From: Acidimicrobiia bacterium
GTDB lineage: Bacteria > Actinomycetota > Acidimicrobiia > Acidimicrobiales > Bin134
Direction of reading: 5' to 3'
Length of the DNA stretch: 61,736 nucleotides
Assembly (NCBI GenBank): GCA_022821445.1
Contig: JAJEDQ010000202.1
Location: 1-61,736, forward strand
Positions 35,820 to 45,327 of the stretch are shown in pieces. The notes beneath the pieces are model-generated. The model was not told where the DNA came from. It saw nothing but the letters and a program-made list of their open reading frames with translations, and did no database searches. Position 1 is the stretch's first letter. Every line of letters begins with the position of its first letter. Both the position numbers and the translations under genes were made by a program.

Positions 35820-36452
35820 CTACCCCATTTCGATTCTGGCTCGAATGACCTCTTCGGCCTCAGACAGAAGTTCAGCCAACAGGCCCAAGCGGAAAGTGGC
35901 ATTGTCTGCGGTTAGCAGCTTCTGTCTGTCGAGCGGCCCCATCGGAGAGAGAGCCGAGAGCTGCCAGACCGCAGTAGGGGGATCCTCAGACATCTCAAAG
36001 TCGGCGGGAGGCCCGGGCGCCCCCAATTCTGATTGCAATGCCAGAACCCGGCGCCACTGCACCACCACCGAGGGCAGCTGGCGGGGCGCGTCTTCATCGT
36101 TGAATTGGCCGGTGTCGGGCCAATCTTGAACTTCGGCCCGGGGATAGGGGTCATCCTCCAGCCAGTGGGAAACTTGAACCCGGCGTGTGCCCCCGACCAT
36201 GAGGCCCCAGCGGCCGTCAGGAAATTCTTGGGCGTCGATGATCTTGGCCACCGTTCCGGCATAGGTGCGGGTATCGCCGCCCCCGACCTCGCTGCCCCGC
36301 TCGATGAGCACCACCCCGAACTCTCGATCGCCGTCCAGGCAGTCTCTTGTCATCTGCCGGTACCTGGGCTCGAACACATGGATCGGCACCACCATGGTGG
36401 GCAACAGCACCATCCCCAGTGGGAACATGGGCATCGTGGTTGCCTCGGTCAT
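35820..36452 (-). CDS. LON N-terminal (substrate-binding) domain protein
   Basis: A 210-aa stand-alone LON-N domain, with the family signature MFPLGMVLLPTMVVPIHVFE followed by RYRQMTRDCL and FGVVLIERG. It lacks the Lon ATPase and protease domains. The function in bacteria is unclear; a role in protein quality control is suggested only by the family name. It is the gene upstream of the three small membrane genes. Confidence 0.87.
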   Translation of the reverse strand: MTEATTMPMFPLGMVLLPTMVVPIHVFEPRYRQMTRDCLDGDREFGVVLIERGSEVGGGDTRTYAGTVAKIIDAQEFPDGRWGLMVGGTRRVQVSHWLEDDPYPRAEVQDWPDTGQFNDEDAPRQLPSVVVQWRRVLALQSELGAPGPPADFEMSEDPPTAVWQLSALSPMGPLDRQKLLTADNATFRLGLLAELLSEAEEVIRARIEMG

Positions 36453-36475
36453 GTCGGCGTGATCCCGCGTCGACG

Positions 36476-37978
36476 TCAGCCGAGCCGAAGTGGTGCTAGT
36501 TGGATGTCGTCGAGGGTCGGCTTCGCCTCCAGGCTGGCCAAATGGCCGACGACACGGCTCTCTAGTTCCTCCAGAGCCTGGTTGTCCGGTGGGCCCTGCT
36601 GGTTGGCGATGAAAGCGAAGGTCAACTCTTGGCCACGGCCGATGTCGATATACCCCAGCATCACCGAAGTGCCCGATGTCCCGCCCGACAGCGCTCTGAT
36701 CCGCCCGGGATTCTCAACGCCGGTGAATCGGCTCTGAAGCGGTCCGGCCTCGGCGGCGGTGGGCAGCAACTCACGGAACAGCGGGGCGTACTCATTGCCG
36801 TCTAGGAGTGCCGTGAACACCGGGCAGGTGGCCACATTGTCCGGATCAAGTCCCGAGCCGTCATCGAACTTGAGTGGTTGGAACTGATCCGAGTTGATCC
36901 CGACCCTGGCCAGCGTGTTGTTCATTGCCTGAAGTCCGGCTTGGGTGCTGCCCACCCCCGTGGTGACCCATCCGATTTCCTTGATCAGCATCTCGATGGT
37001 CTCGATATCCCGGTTGTCGAGAATCTGCCGGTAGTAGGCAGAAAGCGGCGCTGACTCGATTGACGCCAGGATGTAGAGCTCTTCTCCCTCGGGCACTCCC
37101 TCCGAGCGAGGGGTGCGGCGTATGACCACGTCCCGCGCCTCGAGCATGTCGTCGAACAGCGCCGCGGCATACCACGGTGGATCGTCCGCGACCACATAGC
37201 CAACCGCCTCCTCATTGGCTTGAGTCGCGGTCTCTTCGGCTTCAAACTCTGGATCCGAAACCGGGAACTGCCGCCAGCCGTCGTCGAATTGCAAAGCCAG
37301 CAGGGTGCCGAGGTTCTGGGACTCAATGGTCTCCTCCGGCCAAGAACCGTAGAACAGGTCGTCATAGCGAGTGGCGTCGCCCACCACCGCACCAGTCACC
37401 AGGGCCAAGCCATCGTCCACTAAATCCTGAGCCAGTTCCTCGATGGGAGTGCGGAGTTGGTTCTGGCCCAATTCCAGGGTGGCAGCAAACTCGCGGGTCA
37501 ACAGCAAGGGGTCGCCTCCACCAACTAGGTAGACATCTCCGTTGATCACGCCGCCATCCATCGGAACCACCGACTGGACCGAGGTTGTAAAGGTGTGATC
37601 AGGTCCCAGCGTCTGGTGAGCCGTGGCCAGGGTGAGCAGCAAGGTGGCATCAGAAGGTGAAACCGGAGTGTTGGCGTAACCGTTCTCGCGGTGGTCAAAG
37701 GAGCTTCCGTTCTGAGTCACATGGAGGCATGCAGAGACGGGGGAGCTAGCCATCAACTCGTCCAAAGTGTCGAAGAAGTCAGGCTCAGTGAGCGACGGGG
37801 CCAGCATGGAGGTGAGACGGCGGGTGGAGACCAAAGGAGTACCCACACCCGGTAGAGCAGTGTCGTCAGTGGCCACCTCCCCCAGATCGTCATGAAGCTG
37901 GTCGCTGATCTGGTTCGAGCCGAATAGCGCGGCAAGGGCAATCACAAGCAGCAGAACGGGCATCACGATTCGGCGCAC
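36476..37978 (-). CDS. PBP4/DacB-like protein with degenerate catalytic motifs
   Basis: A 500-aa D-Ala-D-Ala carboxypeptidase-like (peptidase S13) protein with an N-terminal membrane anchor (VMPVLLLVIALAALFG). I chose the GTG at 37978 because TAGGA, overlapping the upstream stop, precedes it. The S13 fold is recognisable (NGDVYLVGGGDPLLL, ALSGGTSGTSVMLGYID). The active-site motifs are degenerate: SxxK reads SDAT (Ser109, Thr112 in place of Lys), SxN reads LDN and KTG reads LSG. It probably binds rather than cuts peptidoglycan. Confidence 0.78.
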   Translation of the reverse strand: MRRIVMPVLLLVIALAALFGSNQISDQLHDDLGEVATDDTALPGVGTPLVSTRRLTSMLAPSLTEPDFFDTLDELMASSPVSACLHVTQNGSSFDHRENGYANTPVSPSDATLLLTLATAHQTLGPDHTFTTSVQSVVPMDGGVINGDVYLVGGGDPLLLTREFAATLELGQNQLRTPIEELAQDLVDDGLALVTGAVVGDATRYDDLFYGSWPEETIESQNLGTLLALQFDDGWRQFPVSDPEFEAEETATQANEEAVGYVVADDPPWYAAALFDDMLEARDVVIRRTPRSEGVPEGEELYILASIESAPLSAYYRQILDNRDIETIEMLIKEIGWVTTGVGSTQAGLQAMNNTLARVGINSDQFQPLKFDDGSGLDPDNVATCPVFTALLDGNEYAPLFRELLPTAAEAGPLQSRFTGVENPGRIRALSGGTSGTSVMLGYIDIGRGQELTFAFIANQQGPPDNQALEELESRVVGHLASLEAKPTLDDIQLAPLRLG

Positions 37979-37983
37979 TGGAA

Positions 37984-39447
37984 TTATCCTAGGAGGCGCT
38001 TGCGCCAGCGGGCGTACCACCACAGGTGGTGCAAAGCTCTCACCGCCCGGTCAGCGGAAGGAAAGCAATAGCTGCCCTGGGCAGCCAGCGTGGCCGGACC
38101 GGCGTTGTCAGGCTGGGTTATCCCCAGTTCGGTTGCGGCCAAAATGGGCTTGCCCGTTCGAGCGGAGGCATCGGCTGCGGCATGGGCGAAGCGGCTGTCC
38201 TGGCGCTCATGGTACTCACAGATACGGGCCAGTTCGGCCGCCTCGAAGTACGGGCCCGACCGCAAGTGGGACGCAGTATTGGCCTGAATCCCCATGCCCA
38301 GATAGATCACCGCTTCGACTTCTGGATGATCGGCAACGAGGCCAATGACCTCAGGAATGGTGTCGCGGCTCTCGCCCCCAGCCAGGTCGATCGGATTGCT
38401 GCGACTCCAGCGGGGCGGTACCAGCCCATCGATGGCCTCCTTCAAGTCAGCGGGGAGGGGAATCAACTCAAGTTTCGACTTCGAGAGAGCGTCAGCGGCG
38501 ATAACCCCCCATCCGCCCGCGCTGGACAGCACCACAGTTCGGGGCCCCGCAGGCAGGGGCTGGGTGGCGAAGGCGGCCACCGCGTCATAGGCCTCTTCGA
38601 TGGTTTGAGCCCGTACCGCACCGCTCTGGCGCACCATCCCGTCGAAAATTCGATCGTCGGTTGCCAGCGCTCCCGTGTGACTGGCCGCGGCCTGCGCTCC
38701 CCGCGGGGTGGTTCCCCCTTTGACCAGTACGACTGGCTTTGCCGCGGCCACTCTCTTGATATCTGCGGCAAATGCTGGGCCGTCTTCCACTCCTTCGACA
38801 TAGGCAGCCATGGCCTTGGTATGGGGATCGCCCGCAAACCACCCGAGATAGTCCACCACTCCCAACATGGCGGCGTTTCCCGCACTCACCGCTCGGCTGA
38901 CGCCGACTCCGCTCTGTGCCGCGTAGTTCATGAACGCCGAGACCAGATTGCCCGACTGGCTGGCCACTGCAATCGGCCCAGGGGGCGGAATGGGGGCCAC
39001 GATCTGGGCGGCCAGCTTGGCCGGATTGGAAATCAGCCCCTGCCCATTCGGCCCCGCCACCACCATGCCCAGCGACCGGGCCAGTTGCACCAGTTCCTCT
39101 TCGGCTCTAGCCCCTTCGGAACCTGCCTCCCGAAAGCCGCCTGAGGCGATGAATGCCGCGCCAACCCCTCTGCTGGCCGCCGATCTCAAGATCTCGGAGC
39201 ACGTGTGGGGCGGAGTGCAGACGAAGACCAGGTCGGCTGCCCCCTCAGGTATATCGGCGACCGACGCCAATGCCTCGACTCCCAAAATGCTGGGTTGATC
39301 GGGGTTGGTGGCGAAGACCGGCCCGTCGAACCCTCCGGCCAACACGTTGTGAAGAGCAACGAATCCGAACTTGCCTGGATGCGTGGAGGCGCCGGCTACC
39401 ACGATGCCCTGGGGGTTGAACAGAAGATCTAACGGTGGCCGACTCAT
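37984..39447 (-). CDS. ADP-forming acyl-CoA synthetase, alpha (CoA-ligase) subunit
   Basis: A 487-aa protein with an N-terminal CoA-binding Rossmann domain (GIVVAGASTHPGKFG) and two CoA-ligase domains. The segment ASHTGALATDD carries the His expected to be phosphorylated in the NDP-forming acyl-CoA synthetase family. The enzyme makes ATP from acyl-CoA or the reverse. It overlaps the ATP-grasp gene by four bases (39444-39447). Separate alpha and beta genes are the archaeal-type arrangement; a single fused protein is more usual in bacteria. Confidence 0.85.
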   Translation of the reverse strand: MSRPPLDLLFNPQGIVVAGASTHPGKFGFVALHNVLAGGFDGPVFATNPDQPSILGVEALASVADIPEGAADLVFVCTPPHTCSEILRSAASRGVGAAFIASGGFREAGSEGARAEEELVQLARSLGMVVAGPNGQGLISNPAKLAAQIVAPIPPPGPIAVASQSGNLVSAFMNYAAQSGVGVSRAVSAGNAAMLGVVDYLGWFAGDPHTKAMAAYVEGVEDGPAFAADIKRVAAAKPVVLVKGGTTPRGAQAAASHTGALATDDRIFDGMVRQSGAVRAQTIEEAYDAVAAFATQPLPAGPRTVVLSSAGGWGVIAADALSKSKLELIPLPADLKEAIDGLVPPRWSRSNPIDLAGGESRDTIPEVIGLVADHPEVEAVIYLGMGIQANTASHLRSGPYFEAAELARICEYHERQDSRFAHAAADASARTGKPILAATELGITQPDNAGPATLAAQGSYCFPSADRAVRALHHLWWYARWRKRLLG

Positions 39448-40097
39448 GAGCCCGTCGTCACCACCAGAGCGTCCACAGCCACCGGCAGCCCGTCCCGGAT
39501 CACCAGGGGATTTACATCGATGGCCTCGACCCCTTCCCCTCCCCCGGCGTGAGCCAAGCCCAACAACGAGTCCACCAACGCACCCTGGTCCACCGCAGGT
39601 TCGCCCCGGAGCGGAGCCATGAGGGCGGGGATGTCCAAGTCTTCGATCATGTCCTTGCAGTCGGCCTCGCTCACCGGAAGAAGCCGGAACACTGCCTCCC
39701 CCACTGCTTCGGCCAGAACCCCTCCCAAACCGAGCATGAGCGCGGCATCGAACTGCTCGGTGTGTACTACGCCGGCAATGAACTCTCGATACCCGGCAAC
39801 CATCTCCGATACCAGCAGGGCCACCTCGCCGTCGTCTTCGACGGCTGCGGCCAGCAGCTCGTCGGCTGCGCTGCGCACCGCAGAGGAGTTGTCCAGACCC
39901 AGCCGCACCAACCCCCGTTCGCTCTTGTGTGCCAGCGACGAGCCGCACAGCTTTACCGCCACCGGACCGCCGATTTCGACCGCTGCGGCCACCGCCTCGT
40001 CGGCTGAGTTCGCCAGTTTGTCTCTGCTCACGGCAACGCCATGGCGAGCGAGAAGCTGCTTCGACTCGAACTCCGACAACACCCCCACCCCGAACAC
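39444..40097 (-). CDS. ADP-forming acyl-CoA synthetase, beta (ATP-grasp) subunit
   Basis: A 217-aa ATP-grasp protein, partner of the alpha subunit downstream. Family motifs are VLSEFESKQLLARHGVAV, GGPVAVKLCGSSLAHKSE with the nucleotide-binding Lys and His, and GLVRLGLDNSSAV. The substrate (acetate, propionate or longer acyl) cannot be told. The two subunits are translationally coupled, which fits a heteromeric enzyme. Confidence 0.85.
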   Translation of the reverse strand: MFGVGVLSEFESKQLLARHGVAVSRDKLANSADEAVAAAVEIGGPVAVKLCGSSLAHKSERGLVRLGLDNSSAVRSAADELLAAAVEDDGEVALLVSEMVAGYREFIAGVVHTEQFDAALMLGLGGVLAEAVGEAVFRLLPVSEADCKDMIEDLDIPALMAPLRGEPAVDQGALVDSLLGLAHAGGGEGVEAIDVNPLVIRDGLPVAVDALVVTTGS

Positions 40098-40255
40098 GCT
40101 ACTTGCCTGTCTCTCCCTTTCTCACCCTGACGCCTCAGCGTTAGGCACTAGCTTCTGGGGCGTTCAACCTTCATGTAACCCCCCTCTGTCCTCTAGGGTC
40201 ACATCCGTGGCTGTTGTTACCAGCAGCCGGTCCTAACCCATTGGGAGTTCAACTC
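40098..40255 (+). promoter_or_regulatory. Intergenic region upstream of desaturase
   Basis: 158 bases between the divergent ATP-grasp and desaturase genes. TAGGGT near 40195-40200 with TTCATG about 18 bases upstream is a weak promoter-like pair for the desaturase. GGGAG at 40243-40247 is a good ribosome site for the GTG at 40256. Nothing else is evident. Confidence 0.3.
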
Positions 40256-41008
40256 GTGCAGATAGTGATCGCGATTGCAGTAGGCCTCGCGCTTACCCAG
40301 CTGGCCAATCTCGCCACCACCGTGTATTTGCACCGGGACCTGGCCCATAAGGCTGTTCAGATGCATCCGGCCATTCGCAGCTTCTTCAAAGTGTTCCTCT
40401 GGATGGCGACCGGAATCGCAGCCCGGCAGTGGGCCGCAGTCCACCGCAAGCACCATGCGTACACCGATGCCCCTGAAGACCCCCACTCACCAGCCCGGTT
40501 GGGCTGGCTTCGCGTGCAGCTCACCAATGCCGCCCTCTATCGGCGATCGGCCCGTGACCCCCGCACCACTGAGCGCTACGCCAAGGACATCCCCATCACC
40601 CTGCCCGACCGCATCCTGCTGAGCCGGGGGATCATCGGTTTGGCCTTGGGAGTCGCCATTCTGGTGTTGTGGCTGGGCTGGGTGCCCGGTCTAGTGGCCT
40701 CAGCAGTCCATACCGTGGGCTATATCGGCTTGGGCGGCTCGGTAAACGGGGTGGCCCACACATTCGGCCGCCGCCCGTTCGACAACAGCGCCACCAACGT
40801 CACCTGGTTGGCCTGGCTCACATGCGGCGAGGGCTACCACAACAACCACCATGCCGCCCCAACATCGGCTCGCTTCGCCCGGCGGTGGCACCATTTCGAC
40901 CTGGGCTGGTGGTTCATCTGCGTGGCCAGCTGGCTCGGTTTGGCTCAAATTCGCCATGCCGACGTCGACGCGCTGGCCTCTCGCTCCACCACATCTGCTC
41001 AGGTTTGA
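40256..41008 (+). CDS. Fatty acid desaturase (acyl-CoA/delta-9 type)
   Basis: A 250-aa integral membrane di-iron desaturase that introduces a double bond into saturated acyl chains. All three His boxes are present: HRDLAH (26-31), HRKHH (63-67) and HNNHH (about 203-207). Hydrophobic segments alternate as in the stearoyl-CoA desaturase family. I chose the GTG at 40256 because GGGAG lies eight bases upstream. It stands alone, followed by the FIST gene. Confidence 0.88.
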   Translation: MQIVIAIAVGLALTQLANLATTVYLHRDLAHKAVQMHPAIRSFFKVFLWMATGIAARQWAAVHRKHHAYTDAPEDPHSPARLGWLRVQLTNAALYRRSARDPRTTERYAKDIPITLPDRILLSRGIIGLALGVAILVLWLGWVPGLVASAVHTVGYIGLGGSVNGVAHTFGRRPFDNSATNVTWLAWLTCGEGYHNNHHAAPTSARFARRWHHFDLGWWFICVASWLGLAQIRHADVDALASRSTTSAQV

Positions 41009-41075
41009 CGAAGAACCTCCCCCATTTGTGTAACGCAACGTTTTTTCCGCTGACGGAGCGCGCCGTCGGACTAGC

Positions 41076-42200
41076 GTGCAGGTAGTGAGCAGGTACGGGG
41101 CCGCTTTATCCGAGCATCCTGACTCGGCTAACGCCGCGGGAGAGGTAATCGGCGAGACACTCGAAGCGGTGGGACCCTCCCCCGACTTAGCCGTGCTGTT
41201 CACCTCGGCCTCCCATCAGGAAGCGATCAACGAGATTGCCGATGCCATCCACCAGGTCTTGGCTCCGTCTGTTCTCATCGGCACCACCGCGGTATCGGTG
41301 ATCGGCGGCCCGCTCGAAGTCGAGGAGCGCCCGGCTGTTTCCCTTTGGGCCGCAGCCCAATGCCCCGCCCGGGCGGTGCGGCTCGAAGCAGTCCGCGGCC
41401 CCGACGGCTGGGCAGTGGGCGGGATTCCCGCCGATGCAGAGGGAACACTGCTGGTACTCCCCGATCCATTCACCTTCCCCAGTGATGCCCTGCTGGATGC
41501 GGGACCGCCTATGACCGTGGTCGGAGGTCTGGCCTCTGCCGCCGGCCGGCCGGGAGGCAATCGCCTGGTTCTGGGCCATCAGGTCTACGACGACGGTGCG
41601 GTAGGCGTCATCCTCGATCCCCAGGTAAGGGTTCGCACCGTTGTCTCTCAGGGTTGTCGGCCCATTGGCCAGCCCTTCACCGTGACCAAATCTGAGGACA
41701 ACATCGTTTCGGAGATGGGAGGCCGCCCGGCGGTGGACCGCCTGCGGGAGACCCTTTTGGCACTGGACGAGGCCGACCGAGCCCTGGTATCGAGAGGACT
41801 CCATATCGGCATTGTCATCGACGAGCACAAATCAGAATTCCACCGGGGCGACTTTTTGATCCGGGGATTGATCGGTGCCGACGAGCAAACTGGCGCACTG
41901 GCGGTGGGCGACTCGGTCGAAGTCGGCACCACCGTCCAATTCCAAGTGCGGGACGCTGCCACCGCCGACGAGGATCTGCGCGAGCTGATGGCTGACGCTT
42001 CCGCTGGGTCGGCCTTGGTATTCACGTGCAACGGCAGGGGGACCCACCTGTTCGAAGGCCCCGACCACGACGCGGCCGTGGTCCACGAGGCTCTGGAGAG
42101 AGCGCCGGTGGCCGGGATGTTCTGCGCCGGTGAGCTCGGGCCGATCGGGGGTCGCAATTTCCTCCACGGATTCACCGCTTCGGTGGTGCTGTTCCCGTGA
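41076..42200 (+). CDS. FIST-domain sensor protein
   Basis: A 374-aa protein with FIST N (about 1-200) and FIST C (about 220-370) domains, normally ligand sensors linked to signalling, here without kinase, cyclase or methyl-accepting domains. Motif-like segments include LAVLFTSASHQEAINEIADA, GTTAVSVIGGPLE and VFTCNGRGTHLF. The GTG at 41076 is used; a GTG at 41085 is equally possible. It may bind a small molecule; the function is inference from the family. Confidence 0.8.
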   Translation: MQVVSRYGAALSEHPDSANAAGEVIGETLEAVGPSPDLAVLFTSASHQEAINEIADAIHQVLAPSVLIGTTAVSVIGGPLEVEERPAVSLWAAAQCPARAVRLEAVRGPDGWAVGGIPADAEGTLLVLPDPFTFPSDALLDAGPPMTVVGGLASAAGRPGGNRLVLGHQVYDDGAVGVILDPQVRVRTVVSQGCRPIGQPFTVTKSEDNIVSEMGGRPAVDRLRETLLALDEADRALVSRGLHIGIVIDEHKSEFHRGDFLIRGLIGADEQTGALAVGDSVEVGTTVQFQVRDAATADEDLRELMADASAGSALVFTCNGRGTHLFEGPDHDAAVVHEALERAPVAGMFCAGELGPIGGRNFLHGFTASVVLFP

Positions 42201-42244
42201 CCATCCGACATTTCCCATGACCATCTGAAAGGACCGGCCGATTT

Positions 42245-44227
42245 ATGCCCGCGTTCCCCGCCGCTCTCGAAAGCCAAGGCATCAGCGTGATCCGCGGCCT
42301 TGCCATGGACGCCCCTCACCGAGCCCGCTCCGGGCATCAGGGGACGGCCATGGCTATGGCACCACTGGCCCATGTGCTTTGGACCCGAATAATGAGCTAC
42401 GACGCCGACGACCCGACTTGGCCCGACCGGGACCGGTTCGTGCTCAGCGCCGGCCACGCCTCCATCCTGCTGTACTCGATGCTCCATTTGACCGGCCAAG
42501 GGCTAACCCTGGACGACCTGCGGGACTTCCGCCAGTGGGGAAGCCGCACTCCCGGACATCCTGAGGCCGGCCACACCGCAGGTGTGGAGGTCACGACCGG
42601 GCCGCTAGGCCAAGGAATCGCCAACGCGGTGGGAATGGCCTTGGCCGAGCGTTGGCTGCGTCACCGTTTCGGCGCCGATGTCTGCGATCACCGGGTGTTC
42701 GCTCTATGCAGCGACGGCGACCTCTCCGAGGGGATCAGCCATGAGGCTGCTTCGCTGGCTGGGCATCAGCGCCTCGATCGGCTGGTCTGTCTGTACGACG
42801 ACAACCGGATCACCATTGACGGGCCGACCGACCTGTCATTGTCTGACGACGCGGCCCAGCGGTTCGAGGCCTACGGCTGGCATGTGGTGGACCTGGGTGA
42901 GGCTGCCGATGATCTTGATGCCCTCGAAACGGGAATCAGCACGGCAATGGCAGTGGATGACGCTCCTTCGATGGTCATTGTCCGCAGTCATGTCGCCTTT
43001 CCCTCCCCGGGCCAAACCGACAACCACGAGGCCCACGGCTATTCGCTGTTCGACGAGGAGATAGCAGCTACCAAGGCAGTGATGGGGCTGCCGGCCGACA
43101 AGTCCTTCCATGTACCCGACGACGTGCTCGATGCCTACCGGGCGGCTGGTCGCCGGGGTGCCTCCGAGCGGTTGGCCTGGCAACAACAGGTGGAAGCACT
43201 TGGACCCCAGCGTTCGGAGTACGAGGCCTGCCTGGCTGGTCGGGGGCTTCCCGGCTGGGAGAACAAGCTCCCGTCGTGGCCCGCCGGCGAATCGGTAGCC
43301 ACCCGCAAGGCGAGCTCCGCCTGCCTCAATGCCATGGCCGATGTCGTCCCGGGTCTGATCGCGGGCGGCGCCGACCTCACTGGAAACACCGGAACCAGCC
43401 TCTCCGACACCGAACCGCTCAGCTCGACCCACCCTTCCGGACGCCAGATCTACTTCGGCATCCGAGAGCATGCCATGGGTGCGGTGCTCAACGGCGCCGC
43501 TCTGCACGGAGGCGTGGTCCCGATAGGGGGCACCTTCCTCGTGTTCAGCGACTACATGCGGCCCGCAGTTCGTCTGGCTGCGTTGTCGGGCGCCCACAGC
43601 ATCTTCGTGTGGAGCCACGATTCCGTCGGGGTCGGCGAGGACGGCCCCACCCACCAGCCGATCGAGCACGTCATGTCGCTGCGGGCCATTCCCGGCCTGC
43701 GAGTGTTCCGTCCGTCCGACGGCAACGAGGTGGCAGAAGCGTGGCGGCTGGCTGTCGATCTCGATGGCCCCAGCGCCATGATCCTGACCCGACAGAACGT
43801 GCCTGTCTTGGGGGGAACCGCAGCCGACGACGGCGTGGCCCGAGGCGCCTACACCTTGGTCGACCGGCCCAATCCCAACGTGATACTGGTGGGCTCCGGC
43901 AGCGAGGTATCGCTCTGCGTCGACGCGGCAACCGCTCTGTCGGAACGGGGCATAAGCGCTCGAGTGGTCTCTATGCCCTGCTGGGAGTTGTTCGCCGAAC
44001 AAGACCCGGCCTACCAGGAAGGCGTGCTGTTGCCGGGAGTGCCCAAGCTGTCGGTGGAAGCCGGAGTAACACTGGGCTGGGAGCGGTGGGTGGACCTCCC
44101 TGTGGGCATCGACCGCTTCGGGGCGTCGGCACCAGGGGCGGAGGTGCTGGAGAAGCTGGGGATGAACCCGGCCAACGTAGCCGCTCAGGCGGTATCGCTG
44201 ATCGAGAGCGAGGAGCAACAAAGATGA
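42245..44227 (+). CDS. tkt: Transketolase
   Basis: A thiamine-diphosphate enzyme of the pentose phosphate pathway, 660 aa. The N-terminal substrate-binding SGHQGTAMAMAPLAHVL, TPP/Mg motif CSDGDLSEGISHEA (near 156) with the paired N-x-I (DDNRITIDG), and the catalytic Glu segment YFGIREHAMGAV are all present. It overlaps the transaldolase gene by four bases (44224-44227) and so is coupled to it. Together they interconvert sugar phosphates, with fbiC the third gene in the unit. Confidence 0.95.
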   Translation: MPAFPAALESQGISVIRGLAMDAPHRARSGHQGTAMAMAPLAHVLWTRIMSYDADDPTWPDRDRFVLSAGHASILLYSMLHLTGQGLTLDDLRDFRQWGSRTPGHPEAGHTAGVEVTTGPLGQGIANAVGMALAERWLRHRFGADVCDHRVFALCSDGDLSEGISHEAASLAGHQRLDRLVCLYDDNRITIDGPTDLSLSDDAAQRFEAYGWHVVDLGEAADDLDALETGISTAMAVDDAPSMVIVRSHVAFPSPGQTDNHEAHGYSLFDEEIAATKAVMGLPADKSFHVPDDVLDAYRAAGRRGASERLAWQQQVEALGPQRSEYEACLAGRGLPGWENKLPSWPAGESVATRKASSACLNAMADVVPGLIAGGADLTGNTGTSLSDTEPLSSTHPSGRQIYFGIREHAMGAVLNGAALHGGVVPIGGTFLVFSDYMRPAVRLAALSGAHSIFVWSHDSVGVGEDGPTHQPIEHVMSLRAIPGLRVFRPSDGNEVAEAWRLAVDLDGPSAMILTRQNVPVLGGTAADDGVARGAYTLVDRPNPNVILVGSGSEVSLCVDAATALSERGISARVVSMPCWELFAEQDPAYQEGVLLPGVPKLSVEAGVTLGWERWVDLPVGIDRFGASAPGAEVLEKLGMNPANVAAQAVSLIESEEQQR

Positions 44228-45327
44228 GCAGTCTCCACGACTTGTACCGCGAGCACGGGCAGAGCCCTTGGCTCGACAATCTGCGCCGAGAGTGGATCGT
44301 CAACGGTGAGCTGGACCGCTGGGTTGAACGCGGCGTGCGAGGACTCACTTCCAATCCCAGCATCTTTCAGAAGGCCATGACCTCGGGGTCCGAATACGAC
44401 GAGCAGTTCGCCGGATTGCTGGCCGACGGATTGAGCGTTGCCGATGGCTATTGGGAGCTCGTGCTCACCGACATTGGGGGTGCCCTTGACGCGCTCGCCC
44501 CGATACACGACACCAGTGACGGCCTGGATGGCTTCGTCTCGGTGGAGGTCGATCCCAAGCTGGCCCGCGATGCCGATGGCACCCTGGCCGCGGCCCGGGC
44601 GCTCCACCAGCGCGTCAACCGCTCCAATCTCTACGTGAAGATCCCCGGGACCGCTGAAGGCCTTCCCGCCATCGAGGCCATGACCGCTGAAGGGGGCAGC
44701 ATCAACGTGACCCTCTTGTTCTCGTTGTCCCGCTACGCCGAGGTGATCGAGGCCTATCTCCGCGGCCTAGAGGCTTGCCCCGGCGACCTGTCATCGGTTT
44801 CCGGGGTGGCCTCCTTCTTCATCAGCCGCACCGACACTGAAGTGGACCGACGTCTGGAGGCCATCGGCACTCCGGAGGCGCTGGCCCTGCGGGGTCAAAC
44901 TGCGGTGGCCCAAGGCCAGGTGGCCTACAAATTGTTCACAGAGCAGTTCTCCGGGCCCCGCTGGGAGGCTCTGAAAGCCCGAGGGGCACGAGTGCAAAGG
45001 CCGCTGTGGGCTTCCACTTCCACCAAGAACCCGGCTTATCCTGACACCCTGTATGTGGATCAGCTCATCGGGCCCAACACTGTGAACACGCTGCCTGACG
45101 CCACCCTGGAAGCGTTCACCGACCACGGAACACTGGCCCGTACCGTGGATGCCGACCCCGACGCCGCCCAGTCGATTCTGGATGGAGTCGCCAACGTCGG
45201 CGTAGACCTCGATGCGGTGGCCGACCGACTGGAGGACGAGGGGGTGTCGGCCTTCGTGAAGTCATTCGACGACTTGCTGGAAAGCCTGGCCACAACCGCC
45301 GATCGATTGACGGAAGGCCATCGGTGA
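44224..45327 (+). CDS. tal: Transaldolase
   Basis: A 367-aa transaldolase of the pentose phosphate pathway. The Schiff-base Lys139 is in NLYVKIPGT, with LTSNPSIFQKA near residue 41 and the C-terminal STKNPAYPDTLYVDQLIG. The start ATG at 44224 overlaps the tkt stop; an in-frame open region upstream of it lies inside tkt and is not coding for this protein. The stop overlaps the fbiC GTG (45324-45327), so three genes form one coupled operon. Confidence 0.95.
   Translation: MSSLHDLYREHGQSPWLDNLRREWIVNGELDRWVERGVRGLTSNPSIFQKAMTSGSEYDEQFAGLLADGLSVADGYWELVLTDIGGALDALAPIHDTSDGLDGFVSVEVDPKLARDADGTLAAARALHQRVNRSNLYVKIPGTAEGLPAIEAMTAEGGSINVTLLFSLSRYAEVIEAYLRGLEACPGDLSSVSGVASFFISRTDTEVDRRLEAIGTPEALALRGQTAVAQGQVAYKLFTEQFSGPRWEALKARGARVQRPLWASTSTKNPAYPDTLYVDQLIGPNTVNTLPDATLEAFTDHGTLARTVDADPDAAQSILDGVANVGVDLDAVADRLEDEGVSAFVKSFDDLLESLATTADRLTEGHR

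Noticed and set aside
43276-44223. In-frame extension upstream of transaldolase
   Set aside because: It lies wholly inside transketolase in another frame; the transaldolase family start is at 44224.
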